Source: DAOQVR01 sp035341665
GTDB taxonomy: Bacteria; Chloroflexota; Anaerolineae; JAAYZQ01
Reading direction: 5' to 3'
DNA: 64,000 nucleotides
Assembly (NCBI GenBank): GCA_035341665.1
Contig: DAOQVR010000003.1
Location: forward strand, 124,001 to 188,000
In this document: one piece after another, positions 8,726 through 16,717 of the stretch
How the letters are laid out: the number at the start of each line of letters is the position of its first letter
How positions within the stretch are numbered: position 1 is the first letter of the stretch
Position numbers and translations under genes: made by a program
The notes under the pieces: model-generated
Told to the model about the DNA's origin: nothing
Seen by the model: only the letters and a program-made list of their open reading frames with translations
Databases searched by the model: none

Positions 8726-9496
8726 ATGGGAGAGGTCGCCTACACCAAGACAGAGCTACTGGTAACGGTGGCTGCCAGCCTGCTGGAGGACGGCAGGAGC
8801 GCGATCCTGGGCACGGGCCTGCCGCTGTTGGCCGGGCTGCTCGCACAGAAGACACACGCCCCGAACCTCCTGCTGATCTTTGAGGCGGGCGGATACGGGG
8901 CGCAGGTGCCGCAGCTCCCGATCTCGGTGGGGGACTCGCGCACCTTCTTCCGGGCCAACCAAGCCAGCAGCATGCACGACGTGATGAGCAGTGGGCAGGC
9001 GGGGCACATCGACTACGGATTCCTGGGCGCCGCGCAGATCGACTGCTACGGCAACCTCAACACGACGGTGCTGGGGCCCCACGCCCTGCCGCAGGTCCGG
9101 CTGCCTGGCTCCGGAGGGGCGGCCGATATCGGGTCCTTTGCGTGGAAGACGATCGTCATCATGCAGCAGGATGAGCGGCGCTTTGCTCGCAAGCTCGACT
9201 TTCTGACGACGGCCGGCTACCTGGACGGCCCCGGCGCACGGGAACGGGCCGGGTTGCCGGTGGGGACGGGTCCCTACCGGGTGATTACGCAGCTTGGCTT
9301 GTATGACTTTGACCCGGCAACGGCGCGCATGCGCCTGTGCGCCGTTCACCCCGGCGTGACAGTGGAGGAAGCACTCAAAGCCTCCGGCTTTGAGTTGCTG
9401 ACGGCGCCGGAGCCAAACGAGACGACCGCGCCCACGGCCGAGCAGGTGCGCATCATGCGCCAGCTCGACCCGACGGGGCTCATTCTTCCCCACTAG
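8726..9496 (+). CDS. CoA-transferase family protein, beta subunit (GctB/IpdB-like)
   Basis: A 256-residue partner of the preceding alpha subunit. LLLIFEAGGYGAQ carries a glutamate where CoA-transferase beta subunits keep the catalytic Glu, so true CoA transfer is possible. IDYGFLGAAQIDCYGNLNTT is the family signature for the second half. ATG 8726 has GGAG 8 nt upstream, inside the end of the alpha gene. Next come an ABM-domain gene and an alcohol dehydrogenase on the same strand. Confidence 0.8.
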   Translation: MGEVAYTKTELLVTVAASLLEDGRSAILGTGLPLLAGLLAQKTHAPNLLLIFEAGGYGAQVPQLPISVGDSRTFFRANQASSMHDVMSSGQAGHIDYGFLGAAQIDCYGNLNTTVLGPHALPQVRLPGSGGAADIGSFAWKTIVIMQQDERRFARKLDFLTTAGYLDGPGARERAGLPVGTGPYRVITQLGLYDFDPATARMRLCAVHPGVTVEEALKASGFELLTAPEPNETTAPTAEQVRIMRQLDPTGLILPH

Positions 9497-9543
9497 ATAC
9501 CGGTCGACCTCCATCAGACAGAGAGCACGAAAGGAAATCCGCC

Positions 9544-9831
9544 ATGATCGAGCGCCACGTCCTCTTCAACGTCCTGCCGGGCAGGGAGCAGGCGTTTGGC
9601 GAGCTGTTTGTCCGGGAGTACCGCCCGGCGATGGCCGAGATGCCCGGCTTTGTCCGGGTCGAGCTCCTGCGCGCGCAGGGTGACCCAACCAAGCTCATGA
9701 TGGTCATCCGCTTTGAGTCGGCTGAGCAAGCGGCCGCGTGGCGCACCTCACCCGAGCACCAAGCCCTCAAGCCCAAGATCGGCCCGCTGTATGACGGAAG
9801 CTCGGTAGAAGTCTTTGACGTGATCGCCTAG
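9544..9831 (+). CDS. ABM-domain (antibiotic biosynthesis monooxygenase-like) protein
   Basis: A 95-residue single-domain protein of the dimeric alpha-beta barrel fold: IERHVLFNVLPGREQAFGE at the start, MPGFVRVELLRAQ, and MMVIRFESAEQAAAW. Such proteins act as small monooxygenases, haem-degrading enzymes or quinol-related helpers; the catalytic type is not clear here. AAGGAAA precedes ATG 9544. It lies 47 nt after the CoA-transferase beta gene and 12 nt before the alcohol dehydrogenase, consistent with one transcript. Confidence 0.72.
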   Translation: MIERHVLFNVLPGREQAFGELFVREYRPAMAEMPGFVRVELLRAQGDPTKLMMVIRFESAEQAAAWRTSPEHQALKPKIGPLYDGSSVEVFDVIA

Positions 9832-9843
9832 GGGGAGCGAGAG

Positions 9844-10911
9844 ATGAGCATACCCAGAACCATGAAGGCGGCGGTGCTGTTTGACTATGGGGACCTGCGG
9901 GTTGCAGAGGTACCCGTACCGGCGATTGGCCCGGGCGAGGCGCTGGTCAAGGTGCACTCGTGCGCCATCTGCGGCAGCGATCCGGGGGTCATCGCGCGCG
10001 GCTGGCAGGGGCTGACTCCCGTAGGCAGCTTTATCCCGGGTCACGAGTTCACGGGCACCGTCGTAGCCGCTGCACCCGACGTCACCCGGCTCAGGGTCGG
10101 AGACCGCGTGGCGGTCGAGCCGCACAAGGGCTGTGGCAGGTGCGAGAACTGCCTGCGCGGGCTGTATACGACCTGCCTGAACTATGGGAACCTAGCCTTG
10201 GGGCACCGTCACATGGGGTTCATCAGCAACGGCGGCTATGCGGAGTATGCGGCGTGCTTCGACTCGATGCTGCACAAGCTGCCTGACACCATCTCCTTCG
10301 AGGAAGGGGCCATCCTCACCATCGCCGGGACGGCGCTGCACGGCTACGAGCGCGCCGGCTGGGTGCGGCCGGGCGAGACCGTGGTCGTTACCGGGCCAGG
10401 CGCGCTGGGACTGGTGGCAGCGCGGCTGGCGGGCCTGATGGGTGCCGGCCGGGTCGTCCTGACCGGGACGCGCGAGGAGAGGCTGGCGATCGGCCGCCAA
10501 CTCGGGGTCGACACGACGCTCAACGTGCGGGAGGTGAACGTCGTCAAGGCGGTCATGGAGATGACCGGTGGGATCGGCGCCGACCTGGTCGTCGAGTGCT
10601 CCGGTCAGGCCGAAGCGGCTGCCGAGGCGATGGAGCTCGTGCGGAAGAACGGGCGCATTTCCTACAACGGGGTGTACCAGAAGCCGGTGACGCTTCCGCT
10701 CAACAAGATCGCCCAATGGAACCTGCTGATCACGGGTCCCAAGGCCGAAGGGCTATGGAACCTGGAGCGGGCCGTCCCGCTGATGGCCGATGGGAGGCTG
10801 AACGTCAAGCCGCTGATCACGCACCGCTTTCCGCTGGCGGAGGTCAACCGGGCGCTGGAGACCTTTACGGGGCGGCAGGGCGGGGCCATCAAGGTGCTGG
10901 TGCAGCCCTAG
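9844..10911 (+). CDS. Zinc-dependent medium-chain alcohol dehydrogenase
   Basis: A 355-residue MDR enzyme. Catalytic zinc ligands are visible as C43 (in CAICGSD) and H67-E68 (GHEFTG). The structural zinc lobe has the full set C97, C100, C103 and C111. The NAD-binding Rossmann motif is VTGPGALGLVAARLAG. The usual His or Thr two residues after CGSD is a Gly (CGSDPG), a small departure from sorbitol or threonine dehydrogenases. It would oxidise a secondary alcohol or polyol, or reduce the ketone, within the pathway of the upstream genes. Its TAG overlaps the stop of the facing thioesterase gene within a shared CTAG. Confidence 0.85.
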   Translation: MSIPRTMKAAVLFDYGDLRVAEVPVPAIGPGEALVKVHSCAICGSDPGVIARGWQGLTPVGSFIPGHEFTGTVVAAAPDVTRLRVGDRVAVEPHKGCGRCENCLRGLYTTCLNYGNLALGHRHMGFISNGGYAEYAACFDSMLHKLPDTISFEEGAILTIAGTALHGYERAGWVRPGETVVVTGPGALGLVAARLAGLMGAGRVVLTGTREERLAIGRQLGVDTTLNVREVNVVKAVMEMTGGIGADLVVECSGQAEAAAEAMELVRKNGRISYNGVYQKPVTLPLNKIAQWNLLITGPKAEGLWNLERAVPLMADGRLNVKPLITHRFPLAEVNRALETFTGRQGGAIKVLVQP

Positions 10912-11375
10912 GGCGAAGGGGCGCCACGCAGCGCCGGCTCAAAGGACTCGATCGCGTTCCTCCAGGCGGCAGGCATGGGCACGGAGCGCTGACCGTCATA
11001 GTCGTAGCAGACCTGGACACTGCGCCCAGTGGCGACGTCGCCCTTCTCGGTGACCAGGCGGTACTCGAAGTCGAAGCTCTTGGTGCCCAGACGGCTGACG
11101 CGGGTCCAGACGGTAACGGTCTCCCCATAGAGGGCCGGCATGTGGAATATGCAGCCGGTCTCGAGCAAGATCATGCCGACGGAGTCGAAGCTGACGCCGT
11201 CCCACAGCCCAATCTCGCGGAGGTAGGCGAGCCGTGCCTGCTGCATAAAGAGGAAGTAGGCGACGTTGTTGAGGTGACGCTGGGCATCGATGTGGTCGTA
11301 GTGAATGGGGAAAGAGGCCGAGAAGCGGAACTGCTCCGGCCCTGCAGGCTCGGGCAGAGCCCTGATGGTGAGCAT
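10908..11375 (-). CDS. 4HBT-superfamily acyl-CoA thioesterase
   Basis: A 155-residue hotdog-fold protein. HYDHIDAQRHLNNVAYF is the active-site region of the 4-hydroxybenzoyl-CoA thioesterase/YbgC family. It would hydrolyse an acyl-CoA, plausibly releasing CoA from products of the convergent CoA-transferase pathway. ATG 11375 has GGAGG with good spacing; the longer frames upstream (to 11780) run through the divergent promoter and are not real. The stop codon overlaps that of the alcohol dehydrogenase. Confidence 0.8.
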   Translation of the reverse strand: MLTIRALPEPAGPEQFRFSASFPIHYDHIDAQRHLNNVAYFLFMQQARLAYLREIGLWDGVSFDSVGMILLETGCIFHMPALYGETVTVWTRVSRLGTKSFDFEYRLVTEKGDVATGRSVQVCYDYDGQRSVPMPAAWRNAIESFEPALRGAPSP

Positions 11376-11484
11376 GAGATCCTCCGGCCAGATGGGATGG
11401 TGTGACGGCCGGTATTGTAGCGCAGGTGGAGGCCGGAGTCCAGCAGGAACGCCGGCAAAGGGCCAGACTCCGGGCACGGTGGTT

Positions 11485-11514
11485 TTGCCGCGCAGGGAGC
11501 GGGCATGATATACT
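11485..11514 (+). promoter_or_regulatory. Promoter of the envelope redox operon
   Basis: TTGCCG (11485-11490), an 18-nt spacer and TATACT (11509-11514), 34 nt above the start codon of the first small gene. Confidence 0.6.
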
Positions 11515-11548
11515 CGGCGGACGTTTTCCGCGGCGAGGAAGGGTGGGT

Positions 11549-11701
11549 ATGAGAGTGCAAGACGGCAGAAGGAACGTCGCCCGGTGGCTGCTCGCGGCCA
11601 TCCTGTCGGCAGCGCTCGTGACCGGCCTTGTGCTTGGCCAGGCGGCCCAGCTCTTTGCCTACGCCTGGCCGCTGTGCCTGCCGTGCATCGGGATCCAGTG
11701 A
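11549..11701 (+). CDS. Small single-span membrane protein with CxxC motif
   Basis: A 50-residue protein with a basic N-terminus (MRVQDGRRNVAR), one transmembrane helix from about residue 13 to 36, and a C-terminal PLCLPCIG. The CxxC would face the outside of the membrane. It has GAGGAAGGGTGG upstream of ATG 11549, and its TGA overlaps the GTG start of the polyferredoxin gene by 4 nt, indicating translational coupling. A plausible role is as a subunit or thiol relay for the next protein. No named family is recognised. Confidence 0.6.
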   Translation: MRVQDGRRNVARWLLAAILSAALVTGLVLGQAAQLFAYAWPLCLPCIGIQ

Positions 11702-12534
11702 ACCCGATCGTGCAGGCAGCGGCGCAGCTCCTGCGCATCCGGCGCGGATGGGTGCAGTTAGGGGCAGCGCTCGCGACCAACAGCTACTTCCCCACGTTCT
11801 TGAAGCGCGTGCCGTGCGCGGGGCTGAACTGCTACTCGTGCCCGGCGGCGGCTTTTGCCTGCCCGATTGGGGGCTTGCAGCACTTTGTCGCAGCGCGCCA
11901 GGTGCCACTCTACCTGGGAGCCGTGCTGGGGCTGACAGGGCTGATCACGGGGCGCCTCACATGCGGCTGGCTGTGTCCCTTCGGCTGGCTGCAGGACCTG
12001 GCGTACCGGCTGCCGGTCCACAAGTGGTCGCCGCGGGCTCGCCTGCCCTGGCTGCGATTTGTGATCTTGGCCGTCTTTGTGCTGCTGCTGCCCTTCCTGA
12101 CGGGCGAGCAGTGGTTCTCCAAGATCTGCCCGGCAGGGACGCTGGAGGCGGGCATTCCCTGGGTGCTGCTGTCGGCAGAGGTACGGAAGCAGGCTGGCTG
12201 GCTGTTTGCTTTCAAGGTCGCAACACTGGCCCTGCTGCTGGGCTGGATGACGGCGACGCGGCGGCCGTTCTGCCGCTACTTTTGCCCGCTGGGCGCCGTC
12301 TACGCTCTCTTCAACCCGATCAGCCTGCTGAGGGTGACGGTCGATTCCAGCGCATGCAGCGGCTGCGGTCAGTGCCGGACAATCTGCCCGGTGGAGATCG
12401 ATCCGTTGACGAGTGTCAACTCGGTAGAGTGCATCCACTGCATGGAGTGCGTGCGGGCCTGCCCGAGCGGCGCGCTGTTCCTCGGGAGGGCCGGCCGCGC
12501 GCCTCAGGCCACCACTGCGGAGCTGAGAGGGTAG
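11698..12534 (+). CDS. NapH/CcoG-type membrane 4Fe-4S polyferredoxin
   Basis: A 278-residue membrane protein with about four hydrophobic segments. Cysteine motifs flank the helices: CGWLCPFGWLQ and CRYFCPLGAVY match the CxxxCP signature of NapH, NosR and CcoG-like proteins. The C-terminus holds two ferredoxin clusters, CSGCGQCRTICPVEID and CIHCMECVRACPSGA. An extra Cys-rich loop (NCYSCPAAAFACP) sits near residue 45. The role is probably electron transfer between a quinol or ferredoxin and extracytoplasmic thiols. GTG 11698 is used because it overlaps the preceding stop and begins the conserved part. The downstream thioredoxin-like lipoprotein starts 3 nt later. Confidence 0.82.
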   Translation: MNPIVQAAAQLLRIRRGWVQLGAALATNSYFPTFLKRVPCAGLNCYSCPAAAFACPIGGLQHFVAARQVPLYLGAVLGLTGLITGRLTCGWLCPFGWLQDLAYRLPVHKWSPRARLPWLRFVILAVFVLLLPFLTGEQWFSKICPAGTLEAGIPWVLLSAEVRKQAGWLFAFKVATLALLLGWMTATRRPFCRYFCPLGAVYALFNPISLLRVTVDSSACSGCGQCRTICPVEIDPLTSVNSVECIHCMECVRACPSGALFLGRAGRAPQATTAELRG

Positions 12535-12536
12535 AG

Positions 12537-13844
12537 ATGGGACGGGTTGTGTGCCGGGCAGCGCTGCTGCCTGTGGTGCTGCTGCTGGCGGCTTGTGCCA
12601 GGACCCCGGTCGTCGAGGTCGGCGAGCCGGCGCCAGAGATCCGGCTCGCGGACGCCTCGGGCCGGGAGTTGAGCTTGGGCGAGCTGAAGGGGCAGGTTGT
12701 GCTCCTGAACTTCTGGGCGCTCTGGTGCGAGCCGTGCAAGGCTGAGCTACCCGAGTTCCAAGAGTCACTAGAGAGATATGGGCCCGACGGGCTACGTGTC
12801 GTGACCGTCAACCTGGGAGACCCGGTCGAGGATGTGCAAGCCTATCTCACGGGAAAGGGCTACTCCTTCGTCACACTGGTCGACCCCAAGCTCTCGCTGC
12901 GCAAGAGCTACGACACGCGCATCCTGCCGCTCAACATCCTGATCGACCGGAAGGGTGTGGTGGCCTACCTTCGGGTGACACCTTTCGAGCCGGGCGACCT
13001 AGCAGCGCGCGTGGAGGCTTTGCTGGGGGCAAGCGTGGCCCAGGTGACGGCAGCGCCAGGCAGCGGCACGCGCGAGGCGCCGCCTACGGCATCGCCCACG
13101 CACCAGCCGAGCGAGGTGCCGAGCCCGACGGCCAGTGCGACAGCCTCCCCTGTGCCCACCAAGGCGCCCGATACCGCCACGGTGAGCCCATCGCCCACGC
13201 TGACGGCGACGCCATCCAGGACCGCGACCAGGACCCCGACAGCCACGCCGACCAGGACGCCGGTGCCCAGCGCGACCGCCACGCCAACCGCCAGCCACAC
13301 GCCGACGCCAACCAGCACACCGGTGCCCAGCGCGACGCCCACGCCGACGCCTAGCATCACGCCTTCGCCGGTCCCCACCCAACCGCCAGCGACTGCAACA
13401 CCAAGCCCATCTCCCAGCCCGAGCCCAACGCCGACCGCGACGGCCGTGCCCCCCACCGCCACAGAGACAAGCGTGCCGCCGGTGTATGGCGTCACGCTTT
13501 CGGGTGAATCGTACAAGACGGTGTACCCCAACGAATGGGTCGAGCTTGTGGCCGACCTGGCAAACACGGGAAACGTGGAGGACACGTACCTGGTGGGGCT
13601 GCAGATCCAGCCGCGTGGTTGGGAGGCCAAGTACTGCATCGGGCCGGCCTGTTATGACTACTCCGTTCCCTCGATGCCAGTCACCGTCCCTGCGGGCGGC
13701 CACCAGCAGGTCTCGGTAAAGCTCAAGCCACCTGACGACGCACCCGCCGGACAGACCCGCTCCGGCAACCTCCGGGTGGCCTCGCAATCCGACCCAAATG
13801 TCACGGCCGGGCTCGGCGTGACGGCAGAAGTCATCACACCCTAG
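12537..13844 (+). CDS. TlpA-like redoxin lipoprotein with Thr/Pro linker and C-terminal beta domain
   Basis: A 435-residue lipoprotein. The lipobox LLAAC puts the lipidated cysteine at residue 20. A thioredoxin fold follows, with WCEPC near residue 65 and the cis-proline region RILPLNILIDRKG. From about residue 180 to 315 there is a low-complexity linker of TPT/SPT/ATP repeats, including a duplicated DNA unit encoding TPVPSAT near 13259 and 13319. The C-terminal ~115 residues form an Ig-like domain of the kind that reads ANTGNVEDTYLVGL and VPAGGHQQVSVKL. It likely reduces or forms disulfides outside the membrane, fed by the polyferredoxin encoded 2 nt upstream. The long linker would let the redox domain reach through the envelope. 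Confidence 0.8.
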   Translation: MGRVVCRAALLPVVLLLAACARTPVVEVGEPAPEIRLADASGRELSLGELKGQVVLLNFWALWCEPCKAELPEFQESLERYGPDGLRVVTVNLGDPVEDVQAYLTGKGYSFVTLVDPKLSLRKSYDTRILPLNILIDRKGVVAYLRVTPFEPGDLAARVEALLGASVAQVTAAPGSGTREAPPTASPTHQPSEVPSPTASATASPVPTKAPDTATVSPSPTLTATPSRTATRTPTATPTRTPVPSATATPTASHTPTPTSTPVPSATPTPTPSITPSPVPTQPPATATPSPSPSPSPTPTATAVPPTATETSVPPVYGVTLSGESYKTVYPNEWVELVADLANTGNVEDTYLVGLQIQPRGWEAKYCIGPACYDYSVPSMPVTVPAGGHQQVSVKLKPPDDAPAGQTRSGNLRVASQSDPNVTAGLGVTAEVITP

Positions 13845-13857
13845 AGGGAGGTGGATT

Positions 13858-16644
13858 GTGGCCAAGAAGAGAAACTGGGTTTTGTGGGCAGCTGCGGTGC
13901 TCATTGCCGCGCTGTTGGCCGGTGCGGCCGGCGCACTGCCGCGCACCAAGGCAGGGCAGCCCAACTACCGACGAGCGCCACGCCTCCACCGGGCAGCAGG
14001 CGCCGAGCCGCGCATCGCCGTGCCGCGTAGCGATGAGCCGATCATAGGCCCGAACTCGTGGTACGATGCGCTTGGGGACGCAGCCGGCCTGTCGTGGCTA
14101 GAGCGCACCGCACTGCTGACGGACCGGGTGCGCCTCGGCGTGGTAGAGGTATTGGGTGACGACGTGGACTCGGTCCGAGCCCTGACCGAGGGGCCAGGAG
14201 GCGTGCTGTATATCGGCACCGACCAATCGCGCCTGTGGAGCTACGATCCCGCCACGGACGAGACGGCGGACCTCGGGATGCCGGTGCCCGACGAGTGCAA
14301 CAACTGAGGCTCGGGCCTCACGGCCCTGGTCACCGTCGGTGACCAAATCTATGGCGGAACGGGCACTCTCGGGCATCTTTTCTCGTACGATCCTGCCTCG
14401 GGGATGAGCACGGACTTGGGCGTGGCGCTCAGCGGGCAGACCAAGGTGGCCTCCCTGGTCGTCGGGCCTGACGGGCTGGTGTATGGGGGCAGCGGTGCAT
14501 ACAGCGAGAACGGGCACCTCTTTCGCTTCTCGGCAGCCGACCCCGGGACGCGCACCGACTTGGGCATTCCCCTCAACGGCTCGCTCGAGGCGGGCAGCCT
14601 CATCGTCCTGGACGGCAAGGTGTATGGGGCGACGGCCGACCAATACTCTATCTTTAGCTACGACCTGGCACTGGACAAGTTGACCGTCGAGGGACAGGTG
14701 CAGGGCGCGCTGGAGATCACGAGCATGACAGCCGGAGCCGACGGCAAGCTCTACGGAGGGGACTATCCCGGTGGGCATGTCTGGGTGTTTGACCCAGCGA
14801 CGGGGCAGGGGACTGTGCTGGGCACTCCTGTCTCGGGCGAGACCACCGTGAGCGCAGTCGTCGCCGGTCTCGATGGCGATATCTACGGCGGGACCGGCAG
14901 CATCCGCGGGCAGCTTTTCCGCTACGACGTGGACGGCCAGGCCTTTGAGGTCTTAGGGACGGCCGTGTGGCGAGACTCCACCGTCCTGAGCCTGATCCTG
15001 GGGAGTGACGGGCAGATCTATGGCGGTTCCGGATACCGCAGAGGGCGGGTGTTCCGCCTCGACCCTCTGGACGGCGGGTATGCGCCCGAGGGCACGGCCA
15101 CCTCGATCAGTATCTCGCCGCGGATGAAGGACCAGACCTATGCGCCGGGGACTTCGGAGATCTGGGCACTCGCCCTGGGCAGCGACGGGATGCTGTACGC
15201 CAGCGGCTACGCGGCCGTCGGGGATGCCAAGCTCTACCGCTGGGACCCCGCCGCTGGCGGGCTTATGGAGCTGGTGGGGACGGTGCCCGGCGACAACCCC
15301 CAGGTGGTGTACGATCTGCTGCCCGCGCCCGACGGGCTCGTCTACGGCGGCGGAGGTGACTGGGGAGGGCCGGTCTTGTTCTCGTATGACCCGGCCTCAA
15401 ACATGCTGGCAGAGATCCCGCTGGACCTGCCATCGGCGTGGCATGTGACAGCGCTCGCACTCTGTCCAAACGGGCTGGTCTATGGGGCGTCGGCGGGCGA
15501 CAGCGGCGAGCTCTTTTCCTACAACCCCAGCACGGGTGGGCTGGCGTATCACGGGGAGGCGGTGGCGGGTGAGACTGCGGTCGAGAACGTGACCTGTGGC
15601 GCGGACAACACGGTCTACGGAGGCACCAGTCCTACGGGGCACCTCTTCAAGTTCGGGGCGTTTACCGGGTTCACCGACCTGGGGCAGCCGATCCCGGGCG
15701 AAACCACTGTGTCGGCCGTGCTTTGGGCCTCAGACGGGATGGTGTACGGCGGCACGGCAGAGCAGGGTCGCTTCTTCCGCTACGATCCCGGAAGCCACGA
15801 GGTCACGGACCTGGGAGAGCCCTTCGCCGACGACACCGGGATCTGGAACCTGGCAGCCAGCCCGGACGGGCTCCTGTACGGGGTCACCGGCGGAACAGAG
15901 GGCCATCTCTTCTCCTTTGATGCGGGCTCCGACGAGCTGGTGGACCTTGGGCGCGCCTTCGTGTACGACCGGTTCGTGTTCGGGCTGGCGGTCGACGGGG
16001 CAGGGCAAACGATCTACATGGGCACCGGCTGGAACTATGGGGAGCTGGTGGCCTACGAGCGGGGTTACCGATTCGGGTGGCTGGACCTGGGCTTTGGCTC
16101 GGCCACGCCGGAGGGAACCGGCCTGCGCGTCGACGTCCTGAACACGGTGGGCGAGCCCCTCCTGATTGGGGTGCCATCCGGAGGAAGCCTGCTGCCGATC
16201 TCGTCGGCCAGCACGCCGGCGATCCAGCTGCGCGCCGTCCTGAGCTCGGACGACCCGGCCAGCACACCGGAGCTGCTGGACTGGACGGTCCACTGGACGG
16301 AGGACCCGGTCATGGAGATCTCCCCCGGCGAACTCAGCTTCTTCGCGATCGCCGGCGGCCCTGATCCGAGCCCGCAGGTCCTCTCGCTCACAAACCCAAG
16401 CGGCGGCGAGTTGTCCTGGTCGCTCACTGAGCTGCCGGGTTGGCTCCAGGTGGAGCCCCTCTCGGGCACGGCGCCTTCGGACGTATCGGTGGAGGTCCAC
16501 TCGGCCGGCCTGCCCGCCGGTACGTACGCGGCGACGCTCCTCTTCGAGGGCGGCGAGACGTGCGTCAACTGCCCAGTGGAGGTGCCTGTTTCTCTCACCC
16601 TCGGCTACGGCGTCTTCCTGCCCCTGGTGCAGCTCAGCCAGTGA
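13858..16644 (+). CDS. Secreted beta-propeller repeat protein interrupted by one in-frame UGA
   Basis: GTG 13858 follows AGGGAGGTGG. Residues ~8-25 form a signal peptide or anchor. Then come many ~45-50-residue repeats ending in (I/V/L)YGG(T/S)G and FxYDP, as in PQQ/Kelch-like beta-propellers, and a C-terminal BACON/Ig-like domain (ISPGELSFFAIAGG ... GVFLPLVQLSQ). A TGA at 14305-14307 breaks the frame after residue 149 (PDECNN), but the same frame continues as GSGLTALVTVGDQIYGG with the repeat pattern intact. The whole frame is 928 codons. The TGA may be a nonsense mutation, a sequencing error or a selenocysteine codon: the context reads C-N-N-UGA and two perfect hairpins follow. It may bind or sense a ligand outside the cell. 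Confidence 0.7.
14306..14344 (+). other. Tandem hairpins right after the in-frame UGA (SECIS-like)
   Basis: Hairpin 1 pairs 14306-14310 with 14315-14319 (GAGGC/GCCTC, 4-nt loop) and overlaps the UGA. Hairpin 2 pairs 14328-14334 with 14338-14344 (GGTCACC/GGTGACC, loop GTC); the loop G lies 28 nt after the UGA. Bacterial SECIS elements lie just 3' of the UGA with a G near the start of a small apical loop, so the geometry fits. Chance pairing in GC-rich DNA is a real alternative. Confidence 0.3.
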
Positions 16645-16650
16645 CGGGCA

Positions 16651-16703
16651 GGCCGGGAGAGCGGGGCCTTGGCGAGCTGTACGCAGGTCCCGCCCTCCCG
16701 GCC
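16651..16703. terminator. Stem-loop between convergent genes
   Basis: GGCCGGGAG (16651-16659) pairs with CTCCCGGCC (16695-16703). After one mismatch, GCGGG (16661-16665) pairs with CCCGC (16689-16693). The loop is 23 nt. It lies in the 73-nt gap between two convergent genes and could end transcription from either side, although no U-run is present. Confidence 0.4.
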
Positions 16704-16717
16704 GTCGTCCCCGGGCC

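Noticed and set aside
11628..12536. N-terminal extension of the TlpA lipoprotein frame across the polyferredoxin gene
   Set aside because: It is an out-of-frame shadow of the polyferredoxin gene. The lipoprotein signal peptide starts cleanly at 12537.
13100..13480. Possible CRISPR or satellite array in the repetitive DNA
   Set aside because: The repeats are short, irregular and in phase with a Thr/Pro-rich protein linker. There are no spacers of constant length.
12999..13964. Long minus-strand frames rich in Arg/Gly or Val/Gly opposite the TlpA linker
   Set aside because: They mirror the repetitive Thr/Pro codons on the plus strand and have no start signals or domain features.
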